Positions 11,901-25,197 are shown, numbered from the stretch's first letter. The stretch is 64,000 nt of DNA from Paulinella micropora (GCA_019918135.1 WBZZ01000617.1:1-64000), one strand, 5' to 3'. Notes: generated from the letters alone by a model not told the origin. Numbers and translations: made by a program.

Positions 11901-13390
11901 CGGGTAATTACCTAATCAACGAAGATTTTACCTCCGTACCTTGACGTATCGATAGAGCATGTCTTGAAATATTAATATCCAACTTCCACTTATCTTTATT
12001 ATTCGAAAACGTTTTCCTGCTAACATCGTTTTTTCTCGCTTTTTCTCGCCTCAGGTGCACTGGAAAAATTCCTTTTTCCCTCCGACGGTTTCCACTTTCT
12101 GCCATATCATCTCTTAACTTTACACTCTGGCTGTACTCCTTTCCCTTTCCATTCTAACCTACTTACCTTTCTTGAAACTGCAATCAAATGCAACCTAAGC
12201 CGTTGTGAGTTTGTATACAACTCTTCAAAAGCGCAGGTACAACGAACTCTTAATAAGAACACTATGGCTGCATTGAGTTAACTGACTCTATGAGAGCAGG
12301 TGAAATACCAGTAAATATCAGAACGGTCAACTTCGTTTATTTACGTAATTTCGAACTCGATTTGCAGGCTTGGTTGCAACTTACGATCGGGGGTGAAACG
12401 TAGATTGTGGAATGGTTGGTCTCCAGTTCTCAAAGGGATAGAATTTGTCTAAACTCGAGTTAACAGTAACCTAACGGATGGGGTTGGGTTGTCCGACTTG
12501 AAAATCCAAAATGCTTTGGGTTTGCAAAGTCAAAATGACTGGGAACGGAAGTTAGACAGTCAAATATTGTGCTTTTCCCGGTTTCCTCCGTTTTGACGTA
12601 ATTTACCGTCACATGCGTGTTTCACGGTGAATTTGAGGAAAAAGGTGATATGGGGAAAAAGGCAATAGTTAATCTTTTCTGAAAAGATCTTTGACTTAAT
12701 CGTTTGGAATCATTTCTGAACGGAATCGAAAACTAGTTAGTGAAGTCGAAACGTCGTGCAAAGGAGAATCTAACGAGCCGGTCAAAAACGGTGAAATGTC
12801 AACGGTGTATGTTTTGGCCGGTCGTTAAGGTGCTCAGTCTGATAGCTCCCCCCCCCCCCAGACCTAACGGTTGAGTTGAGTTGCGTACAGAATGAGTGAC
12901 TAAACGAACGAAGTATGATGTATCCATTAAAAAAAATGTCTAGAAGGAGAAAGAGAGATGGGTGGATCTCTTAAACCTATGAGTGAATAAAAAGATGAAG
13001 GCGTCAATACTGGGCGCACTGTAGATGAAGATCAGCCGGTGCCGGATATCCATGATGTGCAGCGGAAAACTGGGACAATTGAGGCACAGTATGCGAGCAG
13101 TGGTATCAGGGGGCGATGTCGAGCCGTAGAAAACTAGGTGGCCGAGTATCACACAGCCAAGGTGAACTAATGAAGCACCAAATATGCCATGCCGATATGA
13201 TCACTGAGGTATTCAGGCTCGATGACGATAATCGTGACCTGCAGGCAGAAGAGGCGACCAAGGACTTACAAGGATACGTCGGTCGTGGCGTAATTAAATT
13301 TTATCTAGGGACGATGACGGTTCAAGTGGGAAAAGCGCTGGGCGGTGGCGGGTGAAGCCGATTACGATGGGTAAAACCCACTTGAGAGTG
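11901..13390. other. Intergenic, no gene seen
   Basis: No supported reading frame. A short C run lies at about 12849-12859. Composition is mixed and no repeat stands out. Confidence 0.4.
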
Positions 13391-13619
13391 TTGGAGGTGT
13401 CTTCGAAATACAAAAAAAAAAAAAAAGTATTGGCGAGAGGCCATGAAGACGTCTGGTCGTTATATGTCGATCACTTGCGCATAGTACGTGGGGTTCGTAT
13501 AGTAGCAACAAGAGGGTGCATAATGCCATACCGTACATAAGCCAGGGAGTAACCACACAAATCCGCTGTCACCTCCGATACGGAGACATGCGTCAACGGC
13601 CTCGTAGTTCGGGATGTCG

Positions 13620-16600
13620 TCAACGAGGTCGTTCCGTACGAGCAGGGCGAAGGGCTTGCGTCGAGCAAATAGGTGAGGCGCGAAAGCTACAGTGTAGTTG
13701 ACGGGCGCAATGACGATAGCTATGTCCCAGTGGACCCGAGCATTGTGTCGTGTACCATGTTGGGTCTGCGCGGATGATGCGGCAGGAGAGGGATCTAAGC
13801 TTCGTCTCCAGTTCAGCGCTGGTGCTTTTGCTGGTTAGCCATAGGGTAGAGCCCGCTCTAGGCGGCGGAATGGAGTCGAGGAGATGCAGAATTGTTTCAG
13901 CTTCGTCTAGGGGAAACGAAGTGCTTACGTTTGTGCTGGGGACACGAGATGGATCATTCTTGAGAAGGCCTGGATTACCGAGGAGGTATTCTTTCTTGTT
14001 CCGGGGTCTTCGATTTATCCAAATCTTTTGGTCCACTATGAGGCTGAGAATGTGCCGTAGCCACAGGGGTGGCCGGTGGTCGGTAACGATGGTGAATCCG
14101 TGGTCGCTAGTGTCGATGTACTGGCGGCACTGTTGAATTCCGTAAATGACACCGTAGGCTTCTCGTACGTGGGTAGCCCAGTGGAGCTGCGTGTCCATGA
14201 ACTTGAGAGAAAAGTATTGGATGACCGGGGCGTCGCGGTCAAAGCCAGTGTGAAGGGTGCCATACACACCGATGTGGTCGATGTTCGTCCGAAGGCAGAG
14301 GCGGTGAAATGACTCGTACTTGGCGAGGACAGAAGGCGTGGTAAGCTCGTTGCGGAGCTCCTTCATACTTTTCCGCTCCTCCAAGAAAGGGTAGGGTTGA
14401 ACTGCCGATCGAGAGAGGGTGGGCTTAAACAAGTTCATCAAAGAAAATACAAGGTCAGAGTAGTTGGGGATATGGACTTGGGGGAAATTGGCCATACCAA
14501 GAATGGATCGCATGTCGAACACATTTGAAGGATCAGCCATCCAGGTGGCGCGGATCTTTGCTGCGTTGGTAGCAAAACCTTTCTTACAACATATCTTTCC
14601 AAGTATGATGTGTTCATGGTGTCCCAGGTGGGGTTGGCGTACCGATCTGCGAGGGTCGGAGGCGTCCTTTCTGAGGACAGGGCCATGAACCTGACTTAAG
14701 TGTGCTTGAAACTCGCTGGGAGCACAATGTACACCTTGAGGGATGGAGTCGGCGTAGATCCAGATACCGGCCCTGAGGGCCTCCGTAGCGAAGCTGGAAA
14801 GAGATGCGGTCTCTGTTCGAGTCCAGGGTGGGATCACAGCCGCTATTGATCCAGTATGCGATTGAGGTCGGAAGGATATGGCAGAATGTCGGGGGACAGC
14901 TGTCTTGTCCTTGAACCAGTGATCGAACTTACGGATGAAGGTCCAAAGTTGGCCTTGTTGGTATTCGCTGAGATTTGGGTTGATCATTCCAGGAGGGTAC
15001 TTGGGATCCGCTTGCGCGAAGTCTTCGGTGGAAGAGTCGAAATGCGGGGCGGGCGAGCCAGTTTCCAATACAAAAGGATCAAGGGGTCTCAGTTGTCTAG
15101 GGTCTGGAGAAGGCTCCAGATTTGGTTGTCAGGCTTGACTTTGCGTATTATCCAATCGCTGAGTTGTGCTACCGCCAGACCGAACGAGCATATGAAAATG
15201 ACGACGCTGGGGGACGATCGAGGGCTGGGCTTGGCTAGCGACGTGGTGACGTTCTCCCAACGCGTCCACGCTTGGAGCCGAACGTGTGGAGGAGCAATGA
15301 GACTGGGCATGCTGGTGGCGTGCCCTGCGCCTATTGCGTCGTCGTCGTCGTTTTTGCTTAGGCTGAGGTTCGGAAGTCGTGGGGATCACAGGCTGAAGGT
15401 CGGGTACCGTCGCTGGTATCGAAACAGGCTCGAAATCGAGGGCCTGTCTAGGTTGACCAGGGTGCTTGTGTTCCACAAGTCGTCTTGGTTGTTCGGCCCG
15501 ATGGTCGGGAGAAGCAGAGTGGCGAGGCGACGGGGGAGCCAGACCGCGTGTTGGGCACTCGGCTGGGCCTCCACATCGACACCAATCAGGATGAGGGCCT
15601 TTACATTGGTAAACCGAATAGGCAAAGATGCCGATCGGGAGATCATAGAAGAGCTTCTGATTACCAAGGTGGGGCATGGAAGTCATTGGACAATCCGCAA
15701 AGCTTACATCATCACATCTAGGAAGCGCCAAAAGGTTTTCGAAGGTCTGCCAAACGCGTTGTTTCTCCTTCAGGGGGAGTGCTCCGTTAATAGCAGCAGA
15801 GCTGTTGTACCTGGTAGTGTTCATAGAAAAAGGGATGACCATACCACAATTAGCAAAATAGTTGAGTTCATCAACGATCTTCGTGCGTAGCTGTCGGCCC
15901 AGTGCAGGATTGATTGCTGACACACTGAATGCAGGTAAGTGTGGTGGTGACGATGCGCGGTGGGTGGAGCCGCATGATGAGCCTTTACATTTGCACCAGA
16001 GAGCATGTGGACCATGGCGGGTTGCTGCTTGGAAAGCAAAAACACCGTCTGGGAAATCATGTGCTGTGGCGCCGTTATCAAAATCGGGAAAATGCTGTGG
16101 GATTGCATTACCCGTCAATGTACCTTCGTCGACTAATGAAGTCACTCTTCTCCAAATTCCACGTTTCGTGTAAGGCGAAGCGTTCCCATGAATTGTCGCC
16201 GTGGCTGCATTGCTGTTGCCATGAGCATACGAATCAATATAACCGCGATGATGCCAGATGTTGACTCGTGTGAGGAGTTCGAAACGGATGTCGGTGCGAA
16301 GGAGTGGGTTTATGTCGCGAAGGCGAAAAATGCCAGGAAAAATCGAAGAAGGATGAAGTCGCACACCATGAGGTTCGATTTCATTGTCGTCGTTCGAAGG
16401 TTGTTGCGAACGTCTCGTCATCGGGTGAGGTGGAGACGTTGCAGCTGTCCGGGCAGTTGTCTGTTGCAATGACGAATTGGTGGATGATGATGGCAGGGTG
16501 TGGCCTTGTCGATCATCTTCTGAGTCGTCATCTTTGTCAGATGTCCTGTGGTCACTTGGCTTGCAGCTAGTAGCAGGCGTAGGTCGAACCTGTTGGGCGC

Positions 16601-17279
16601 CACTTGTCGGTGGTGACGGTGCGGCCGATGAGTCAGGATCAGTGGTCACTGGTGGTGCCGCCGAGGCAGCTGGTGGCTGCGCTGGTGCCGCTGGTGGTTG
16701 GACTGAAGCTAGTGATAATGAATTCGAAGTAGCTCGCGAATTGCTTCGTGAGGAGCTGGATGAAGAACTTGACGAAAGACTCGAACTAGAACTCGATGAG
16801 GAACCAGAACTGGATTTGTCATCCGATTTCTCAGGAGAATCATCTATAGTAACCGGGTTTGATGCCGAATCACCTTGTTCAGGAACTTTTCGCAGTTGAA
16901 CGTCGAAGCCTGGGTGGATGCGGTCGGTGTATGGAAAACCTATATTATAGTAGTCTCGAGTGAGTTCTGGTGTGATTACTACGTAGTCCTCCGGTAGTTC
17001 GTGGGTTAGTAGGATTTCATAGTCAAGATCCTGTTTGCTCATTCGCAGTTCTGTGTGGAAATGAAGAAGAACACGTTCCATCCGTGGTCCCTTGAGATTG
17101 GTCCACCGACCATGCATGGTGTGATCGTCTTCCTGAAAAGCGAGATTGAGCTCTCCACTGCCTGCTTTCCATTGGCGGAAATGCCGCTGTTCGTGTGGAG
17201 ATGATTGATTGCGTTTGAGCGGAACTCCATAGGGGTATCCACGAAGACGCTTGTCGCGCGAGTAAGGTGAGAATGTCAC
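13620..17279 (-). mobile_element. Decayed Ty3/Gypsy-like element (fossil)
   Basis: The minus strand carries a first open frame (17279-15129, 716 residues) followed by a pol-like frame (15068-13620) with reverse-transcriptase remnants and an RNase H region (VREAYGVIYGIQQCRQYID, FTIVTDHRPPLW). The first frame has a Ser-rich linker, two related Cys modules (GPHALWCKCKG and GPHPDWCRCGG, each preceded by VFAF or IFAY) and an Arg-rich stretch (KRRRRRNRRRARHQ), consistent with a nucleic-acid-binding Gag-like protein, although the Cys spacing is not the classical CCHC knuckle. The pol part is clearly broken at several points and no integrase is recognised. It looks older than the Ty3/Gypsy copy at 6.6-10 kb. 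Confidence 0.65.
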
Positions 17280-17400
17280 TTAAGAAAGGTGAGAATGTCA
17301 CTTAAGAAAGGTGAGAATGTCACTAAAGAAGTGATTATGTCATTGATTTTATTAATGAGAAAGTCACAAATAAAGTGATATTGTCATAATTTTTATGATA
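17260..17400. repeat. 22-bp tandem repeat and AGTGATNTGTCA-like satellite
   Basis: The phrase AAGAAAGGTGAGAATGTCACT is repeated about three times, then decays into spaced GTGATTATGTCA and GTGATATTGTCA words. It abuts the start of the decayed element and may be its edge or a small satellite. Confidence 0.6.
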
Positions 17401-17785
17401 TAGTCCCAGCCTGTCCCCGGTCCCCAGTCCCTCCGGTCTCCCGGCTCCAAGTAATATTCAAGTGCGTCACAAAATTTAATGAAAATTTGTATTTTAAGTA
17501 CTTGCAACTCTTTCTCTTGAAATTATATCAAAAACCCTTTCCACGAAATGAAATAGCACTTAGTTGCCTGCCAAATCGAAACTTAGTTGCCGGTTGTATT
17601 TAAGTCCAAGTGCCAGAATCCTACTCCATCTAGCGTCAGTCTTCTCCCCTCCTCGCTGCAGGGCTCACTGCCATCGTCGAATACTCACTTGCTATTTCAA
17701 AATCGAAACTTAGTAATAATTGCCTGTTGTGTTTAAGCCACAATCCTCCAACTACAACTATGTCGCGTCAGAAAGGAGAAAAGAA
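17401..17785. other. Short spacer with an imperfect duplicated phrase
   Basis: No gene is seen. A phrase around AACTTAGTTGCCGGTTGTATTTAAG (about 17580) recurs in altered form near 17707-17735. Confidence 0.35.
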
Positions 17786-18675
<890 letters not shown>

Positions 18676-18689
18676 GAGAAGAGAATTTC

Positions 18690-19158
18690 CTCTGCTCCCC
18701 CCTCCCCCTTATCTTCCCGCTCCCTCCTCCCTTCGAAGGGGGAGGGCTAAAAAACTTGTCATTTGCGCAACAAAAAAATTTTGGCGCAAAGTTTTGCATG
18801 ATACGACCGGAAAAGGCATTGCTCCGGGTTTTTCCCGGTAGAGCTGCCTTTTTTTAGCTATATCACTCCCAAAGTTTGACAATATCACCCCCCCCCCTTT
18901 TCCCTTCTCCGTTGTTGAGACTCCGGCTGAAGTACTTTCCTGACTTTCCCTGCCTCTTCCCTCTCCCTCTCCTAGTTCTCAGTGCCAATTGTAAAGGCTT
19001 TGTCGAGCTTTAATAAAAAAAGTTATTACTTTCTTGGCGCGCCCCCCTTCCCCCCTCCCTGCCCCTTTCCTCTCCCGCTCCGCTTTCTGGCTAACTAGAA
19101 TTTAATAAAACTTTTGTAATTTTTTGGCGCCCCTTTCTTTCGCGTAGGGACAGATCGT
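18690..19158. repeat. Left arm of a long inverted repeat
   Basis: This block matches 22808-23290 in reverse orientation. The shared order is a CCCTTCGAAGGGGG-like hairpin, a TTTGCGCAACAAAAAAATTTT word, the CGACCGGAAAAGGCA unit, a CTCCGGCTGAAGTACTTTCC word, the TCTCAGTGCCAATTGTAAAG repeat and a CGCGTAGGGACAGATCG word. Divergence is modest. The arms are 3.6 kb apart. Confidence 0.8.
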
Positions 19159-19249
19159 TCCAATGCCAAGTGTAAGACTTTGTCGAGTTTTATTTATAAA
19201 AGCTTTTTTTGCACTTCTTGGCGCCCCTCCCTGCTCCTTTCCTCTCAAT

Positions 19250-19320
19250 CTCTTACTTCTCAGTGCCAAGTGTAAGATCGTCGAGCTTTAATAAAAAAAG
19301 TTCGCACATTCCTGGCGCGC
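19250..19320 (-). repeat. Short dispersed repeat A, inverse copy
   Basis: This copy reads TTAAAGCTCGACGATCTTACACTTGG on the minus strand and directly follows the 3' end of the degraded gene at 19.4-20.4 kb. Confidence 0.7.
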
Positions 19321-19369
19321 CCTCCCTCCCATCCTCCTTTCCTCTCCTGCTCCCTGTTCTCAGACTCGT

Positions 19370-20439
19370 GTGGCTTTGCTTATCAAACCAGCGCTCAATC
19401 CGAGCGGCTAGGCTTGCTCGACCGAGCCACGACCCGTGAAAGCCCGGCTCCGTGTGGGTGGAGCTCTGTGGGAACATTCTTTGCAGGTAGGGCAGATCGT
19501 AGTAGGTTAGGGGGTCATTTGCAGAGAACAGGAAGAGAGTGCTCGGGGAGTCCAGACGATTGTGCGAGCAGTGAGGCCAGAAACAGAAGCGATAGGGCAG
19601 AAACTTAAAGTAGCAACGACCTAGCTTTTCGTGCATGAGAAAAGCGGCAAAAAGCCTGGATACCCAGGGGTTCGACGACCCGCCGCGCTGTGTCAGGATC
19701 GACAGGATCTGTGAGAACGGCTGGCAGACTGCCCCGTACGCTAGCGTGCAGTCGAGCCAAGAATCTGTCGAGGGTGACGCCCGAGCTGGTCGCGGGCCTG
19801 CCAGGCCACTTGGCCCTGCCAGCAGACGTAGGCGCACAGAAGCGAGTCCAAGGCGTACATCACGCGGTTGGTGATCCAGGGCAGGTCTAGAGCGTGGGGC
19901 CGCATCTCCCAGAGGGACGACACAAAGCTGCAGGCGGGCTCGCGGCCCCGCGGGAAGTGACGCCTCACTGCTGTCAACAGCTTCCCCGCCAAGGCTAGCT
20001 TCCTCTTCCGCGCCTGCGCCCCGGCTCTGCCAGCGCACAGAATGTCACAAAACACTTGGCGCAGTTCCTGATCTGAGCACACCGCCAAGGAGCGGAAGTT
20101 GACAAGAGGAGCCACGGCAGCCTCGATCTGTTGCGCGTCTGCTTTCCGAAAGAATTCCAAGCACGATAGTATATCAAGATTGCTTGGATTGCTATGGCTG
20201 CGCTCAGTCCTCCAGTGTTCGATCATCCTACGATGGGCAGACCTAATATAGCTCTTCCATGCCAACTCACAAATCAGCCAGCCCGTGAGCGTGGCCCACG
20301 CCAAGAGCCTGAGCAATGCCGAGGAAGAAGGTTGGCAGATGGCTTTCTGGCACCCCACTTTGTTACAGCCAGCCTTTCCGACATTGAGGTAGCTAAGTTG
20401 GCTAAGTTTTGCTTTTTTTGTAGTTAAAAAAGGATCCAA
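19370..20439 (-). pseudogene. Degraded gene, possible alpha/beta-hydrolase end (fossil)
   Basis: Coding-like sequence on the minus strand occurs in more than one frame, so the gene looks broken. The first part has a hydrophobic stretch (ALLRLLAWATLTGWLICELAW) and basic helices; the last part contains TLFLFSANDPLTYYDLPYL and a later His-containing stretch, which recalls the end of DUF829/TMEM53-type hydrolases. That family link is weak. The first residues at 20366-20439 are coded by a dispersed repeat (family E), so the original start probably lies further downstream. The gene sits between the two arms of the 18.69/22.81 kb inverted repeat. Confidence 0.35.
20366..20435 (+). repeat. Dispersed repeat E, copy 1
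   Basis: The unit CCTTTCCGACATTGAGGTAG, then CTAAGTTGGCTAAGTTTTG and a T-run followed by TTAAAAAAGGATC, recurs at 25228-25303 and in part at 32095-32118. Confidence 0.7.
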
Positions 20440-23400
20440 GACGCGAACGATTGAGAGGCTAGAATTGAGTGTAGAGCGAGGACCTTGACCCCCCCCCCCT
20501 TTCTGCCCTCCCCCGGCCCCTCCATCCCCCTGTTTGTTTCCTAATTTTGGCGAGGGTTGTGGGGATGAAATAATACAATTATTAAAGCAACACGCCTGCC
20601 GACGCTCTCCCTCCTACCTTTCTCGAACACGTGACTAGTGTTTCGTTTGGGAGGGCAGGGGGACGCTTTGCCGGTGTACAAAAAAAATTTAATAAAAAAA
20701 ATGCTTGACAAAGTGTTAATCTTGGCACTGAAGACTAAGAGAGGGAGAGGGAAGGGGCAAGGAAGGGAAAAGCACGATCTCTCTTTGCCTCCCATCTGAG
20801 AATGGGAGAGCGGGAGATGGCAGGGGGAGGGAAGGAGAGGGCGCGCCAAGAAAGTGTAAAAAAGAAATTCTTTTATCAAAGCTTGATCTTACACTTGGAA
20901 TTTGAGAACTAGAAGAGGGAGAGGGGTGGGGTAGGAGGGAAGAGGCGCGACCCTGTCTCAGCCCACCGTTTGAGAACTTTAACAGGGAGGGCAAAAGGGG
21001 AGGAGAAGCCAAGAAAGTACAAAAAAAAAATGTAATAAAAAAGTTTCGACAAGAGAGAAGGGAAGAGAGAGAGGAGGGGGCTTGGTGAAGGCGTTTCATG
21101 TATTTATTTTTCTGTAGCTTCTGCGCCCTTCCCCTATTTCTTCCCATGCTCCTTAAGCCCCCTGGGCTCAGAAGGGGGGGGGGGTAGAGGGGAGGGAAGG
21201 CACAAGACAAATTTAAAAGAGAGAGAGGGGGGGGGGGGGCCAGGGAGAGCTCTGCCCCCCGTCTGAGAACGGGGAGCGGGAGAGGGAAGAGACAAGGGAA
21301 GGGTAAGCATGATCTGCCCTTGCCTTAAGCATGATCTGTCCTTGCCTTCCATCTGAGAACGGGGAGCATAAGAGGAAAGGGGCAGGGGGGAGGGGGGGCG
21401 CCAAAGAATACGCGAAATTTTTTAATTAAAGTTTGACAAAGTCTTACACTTGACACTGAGAATTAGGAGAGGGAGGGGGAGGAAGCGGGAGAGGAAGCGG
21501 GAGAGGGAGGAGCACGAATTGTCTTAGTCCCCCCGTCCGAGACTCGAGAGCGGGAGAGGGAAGGGGCAGGGGAGGGGGGGCAGAAAATTTTTTGTAACTT
21601 CTGAGCCTTTCCCTTCCCTTTCCCTTTTGCTTTTTGAGCCCCTTGTGCTCAGGGGGGAGGGGAGGCACAAGACAAATTAAAAAGAAAGGGCGAGGGGGCA
21701 CCCTGGGAGAAGGGGGCGCCCTGTCTAAGAACAGGGAACGAGAGAGCAAAGTGGCAGGGGGAGGGACAAGCACGATCTGTCTTTGCTCCCATCTGAGAAC
21801 GGGGAGGAGCGGGAGAGGGAGGAGGGGGTCAAGAAAGTACAAAACGAATTTTTTTTTATTAAAACTCGACGGCCTTACACTTGGCACCGAAAACTAGGAG
21901 TGATAGAGGGACGAGGCAGGGGGGGGCGCCAAGCATGTGCAGATTTTTTTATTAAAGCTCGACAAAGTCGTACACTTGCCACTGAGAACTGAGAGAGGGA
22001 GAGGGAAGGGGCAGGGGAGGGGGAAAGCACGATCTGTCCTTGGCCCCCCCCCCCCCCCATCCGAGAACGGAGAGCGGGAGAAAGAAGAGGGAAGGGGAGG
22101 GGCGGGGTGGCTTAGTGGAGGCGTTGCATGTATTTAGTTTGTTTGTAGCTTCTGCGCCATTCACCCTTCCCCTTCCCCTCCCCTGCTCCTTGAGCCCCGC
22201 GGGCTCAGGAGCGGGGGGAGTAGAGGGAAGGGGAGGCACAAGACAAATTTAAAGGAGAGAAAGAGGCGCCAAAGAGAAGGGGAGCGCCCCCCCCCCCCCG
22301 TCTGAAAACAGGGAGCAGGAGAGGAAAGGGGGAGGGGAGGGAGGGCGCGCCAAGAATGTGCGAACTTTTTTTTTATTAAAGCTCGACAAAGTCTTACACT
22401 TGGCACTGGGAACTCAGAGAGAGAGAGAGAGAGAGAGGGAAGAGGAGGGAAGAGGCAGGTGAGGGGGAAAGCACGATCTGTCTTTGCCCCCCATCTGAAA
22501 ACGAGGAGCGGGAGAGGAAAGGGGTAGGGGCGGGGGGCGCCAAGAAAGTGCAAAAAAAAGTTTAAAATAAAACTTGACAAAGTCTTACAATTGGTATTGA
22601 AAGCTACGAGAGGGAGAGGGAAGGGAAAGGGCAGGGGCGCGCTAAGAATATAACAAATAAAAATCCCTGACAAAGCTTTAATATTGGCACTGGGAACTAA
22701 GAGAGGGAGAGGGATCATACACTTGACACTGAGAACTAGGAGAGGGAGAAGGAAGAGGCAGGAGAGGTAGGAAAGCACGATCTGTCTTTGTCTCTTATCT
22801 GAGAACGGGGGAAGCACGATCTGTCCCTGCGCGAAAAAAAGGGGCGCCAAAAATTTGCAAAAGTTTTATTAAACTCTAGTTAACCAGAAAGCGGAGCGGG
22901 AGAGTAAAGGGGCAGGGGGGGGGAGGGGGGCGCGCCAAGAAAGTGATAAATTTTATTATTAAAGCTCGACAAAGCCTTACAATTGGTACTGAGAACTAAG
23001 AGAGGGAGAGGGAAGAGGCAGGGGAAGTCAGGAAAGTACTTCAGCCGGAGTCTCGACAACGGAGAAGGGAAAAGGGGGGGGTGATATTATGGTCAAATTT
23101 TGGGAGTGATATAGCTAAAAAAAGGCAGCTCTACCGGAAAACCCAGAGCACTGCCTTTTCCGGTCGTATCATACAGTCGTGCAAAACTTTGCTCCAAAAT
23201 TTTTTTGTTGCGCAAATGACAAGTTTTTGATACCCCTCCCCCTTCGGAGGGGAGGGAGCGGGAAGATAAGAGGGGAGGGGGGGAGAGAAGGGGGAGGGGG
23301 GAGAAAAAGGGGAGCGGGGGAAAAAGGGGGAAGGGGAAGAGAAGGGGAGCGCCCCTCTCTCTCTTCCCCTTTAAACAAACGAAAGGGGGGAGGGGAGGGT

Positions 23401-24060
23401 TTTCCTCCCTCTTCTCTCTCTCTCCCCTCCCTCTTCCCTCCCTCTTCCCTCTTCCCTCCCTCTCCCCTCTTCCCTCCGTTCCCCTCCCCTTTTGTTTCAA
23501 ACAGGATTTTTCTCTTTCTCTTTCTCTCTTCTTTTTTTGTACAAAATTTATCGCCAAATTTGCGTATGTTTGCGCTTGGAATGATATGGCTGAAAAAGGC
23601 AGTACTGCCAGAAAAGCATGGAAACGCTGACTTTTTCTGCCATATCACATGCACAGGCCGCCAAGCCTCCACATTTTGCGCTATCAAGAAAGTACCAAAA
23701 AGAAATGCACTTTAAAACGTATCGACAAGGGAGAAGGGGGCGGGGGGAGGGGTGCGCCCGGCATTGGGGGGCTTAGTTGAGGCGTTTCATATATTTTTTT
23801 TTGTAGCTTCTGCGCTCTCTCCCTCCCCCCTTGCCCTTCCCCTGTTCTTTGAGCCCCCCGGGCTCAGGGGGGTCAGGGAGCAGGATAAATAGAAGGGGAG
23901 AAGAGGCGCAAGACAAATCTAAAGGAAAGAGACAGTGGGAAGGAGCAGGCGATGAAAAAGCACAGATTGTTTTAGTTCCCCGTTGAGCGCTTTCGTCCAG
24001 AATGTAAGTGAGCCAAGGTTTTATTAAAGAAAACGTTTATTTGTTTCTTAAGCGATTGCA
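20440..24060. repeat. Repeat array of families A, B, C and D without a clear gene
   Basis: This 3.6-kb stretch holds no supported gene. It is a mosaic of short units: family A (TTAAAGCTCGACAAAGTC, then TTACACTTGGCACTGAGAAC, a purine-rich GAGAGGGAGAGGGAAG tail and GCACGATCTGTC; copies near 20700, 20880, 21426, 21862, 21955, 22378, 22563, 22660 and 22965), family D (TTAGTGGAGGCGTTGCATG, then GTAGCTTCTGCGCC and a GAGCCCCCCGGGCTC hairpin; near 21085, 22108 and 23768), and inverse copies of families B and C (near 23500 and 23090). Long open frames here come from skewed composition and are not credible genes. Confidence 0.8.
22808..23290. repeat. Right arm of a long inverted repeat
   Basis: This is the inverse partner of 18690-19158. 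Both arms end near a GAAGGGGGAGG palindrome next to purine/pyrimidine-rich sequence. Confidence 0.8.
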
Positions 24061-24247
24061 GCAGGTCAGGAACTCTTCTCCTCGGAACAGAACCTTCTAA
24101 TCAGCTTCCAGGCTTTTAGTCGGGGCTCACTCTTAGGGGACGCTTGCTGTCCCTGTCCTTTCGCGGAGGCGTTAGCTGTTACATTGTAGCTGGGGGTGGG
24201 AGAGATAGTAGGACTACTCCAACTCAGCTCCGGAACCCGCGCTGTCG

Positions 24248-25197
24248 TTGCAGAAGGCTCCCTCGCAGCAAGGAGACGAGGGGGCCGGTCAGGCTGTAGC
24301 CGAGGGCTCGCCGCCACAGCAGTGTATTTCAAAGGAGGAGCCACCGGCCAAGCGTCGATGCATGGAGCTGGCTGCAATGACCATAGAATGTGAATATCTA
24401 GAGGCGAAGCGTAGGGTAGCTATCGCCCGACGCAGCGTATGTGAAGAAGAGATTGCTATGCTTGAAGCAGAGCGGAAACAATTAGAGGCAAACTGGGAGA
24501 CAGAATCTAAGCCAATACAGATCACGTGTCAGAGCATCGAAGCTAATCAACAGGCGGTTTTTGACGTGTGCCAAACAACCCTTCGCTTGTACAAGCAAGC
24601 TCTACATGATACAGGGGCTGTCCTCAAGCTCTACAGGATACAGGGGCTGTCCTCAACGATCGCGACTTCGTGTTTTGGGCCGACGAGAGCCGGAATAATG
24701 CACGGCGGGCTCTCGAGCTGATCCAACGTGCAGGAGCGACTGCGAAGTTCAGCCAAGTACTGGCTCCATCACAGATGCTTGCGCTGCCCGCGCCCAGCGA
24801 CGCGACCGCCGAGAGCGCAGGCACGAACACCGCAGAGCTGGCCCAGCCGGAAGGCGCTCTGGTGACGACGCGTGTCGGAACTCTGCCGCCGGCTGCGCCC
24901 CTCAAGGTGGAGGTGGCGTTGACCGAGGTTTTATTGCAGCAGGCACCGACACCCAAGCCGCGGGGTAAAGAACTATCCAATCTTTTGCTTAATGCTGGAA
25001 AAATTGCGGCGTCCAGCTATCGTGCGCAGCACAATGGTCAAAACCCGATGCGTGTGCAGCGTCTGGTGAGTGGGGCCATGCGATTTGTGAACGTGTATTA
25101 CGAAGAAGACAGAGATCTTCTCGTCGGGGCTTGCTTCTGCTCGGCGTTGGCCTCGCGCCCCAAAGGCGATGACAAGCCAACCCCCTCTGCTTTTTAG
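24248..25197 (+). pseudogene. Coiled-coil protein gene, looks broken (fossil)
   Basis: Coding potential lies in more than one plus-strand frame. The first part has a basic nuclear-type signal (PPAKRRCMELA) and a long coiled coil (EYLEAKRRVAIARRSVCEEE and following). The last part, up to 25197, has an Ala/Pro-rich linker and a compact C-terminal motif (GKIAASSYRAQHNGQNP, then VNVYYEEDRDLL). That motif recalls short C-terminal modules of viral and phage DNA-associated proteins, but I cannot name the family. A 30-bp direct duplication (CTACANGATACAGGGGCTGT) is present at 24602-24655. Repeat E follows the stop. Confidence 0.45.

Noticed and set aside
14856-15890. A 344-residue plus-strand frame opposite the decayed Ty3-like element
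   Set aside because: It overlaps the element's recognised minus-strand coding sequence and shows no motif.
20540-23700. Many Pro/Leu/Ser-rich frames of 60-230 residues
   Set aside because: They track repeat families A to D on one strand, restart in each copy and show no domain.
24066-24377. A 103-residue minus-strand gene followed by AATAAA-like bases
   Set aside because: It overlaps the coiled-coil coding sequence on the other strand and has no recognised motif; kept only as a remote possibility.
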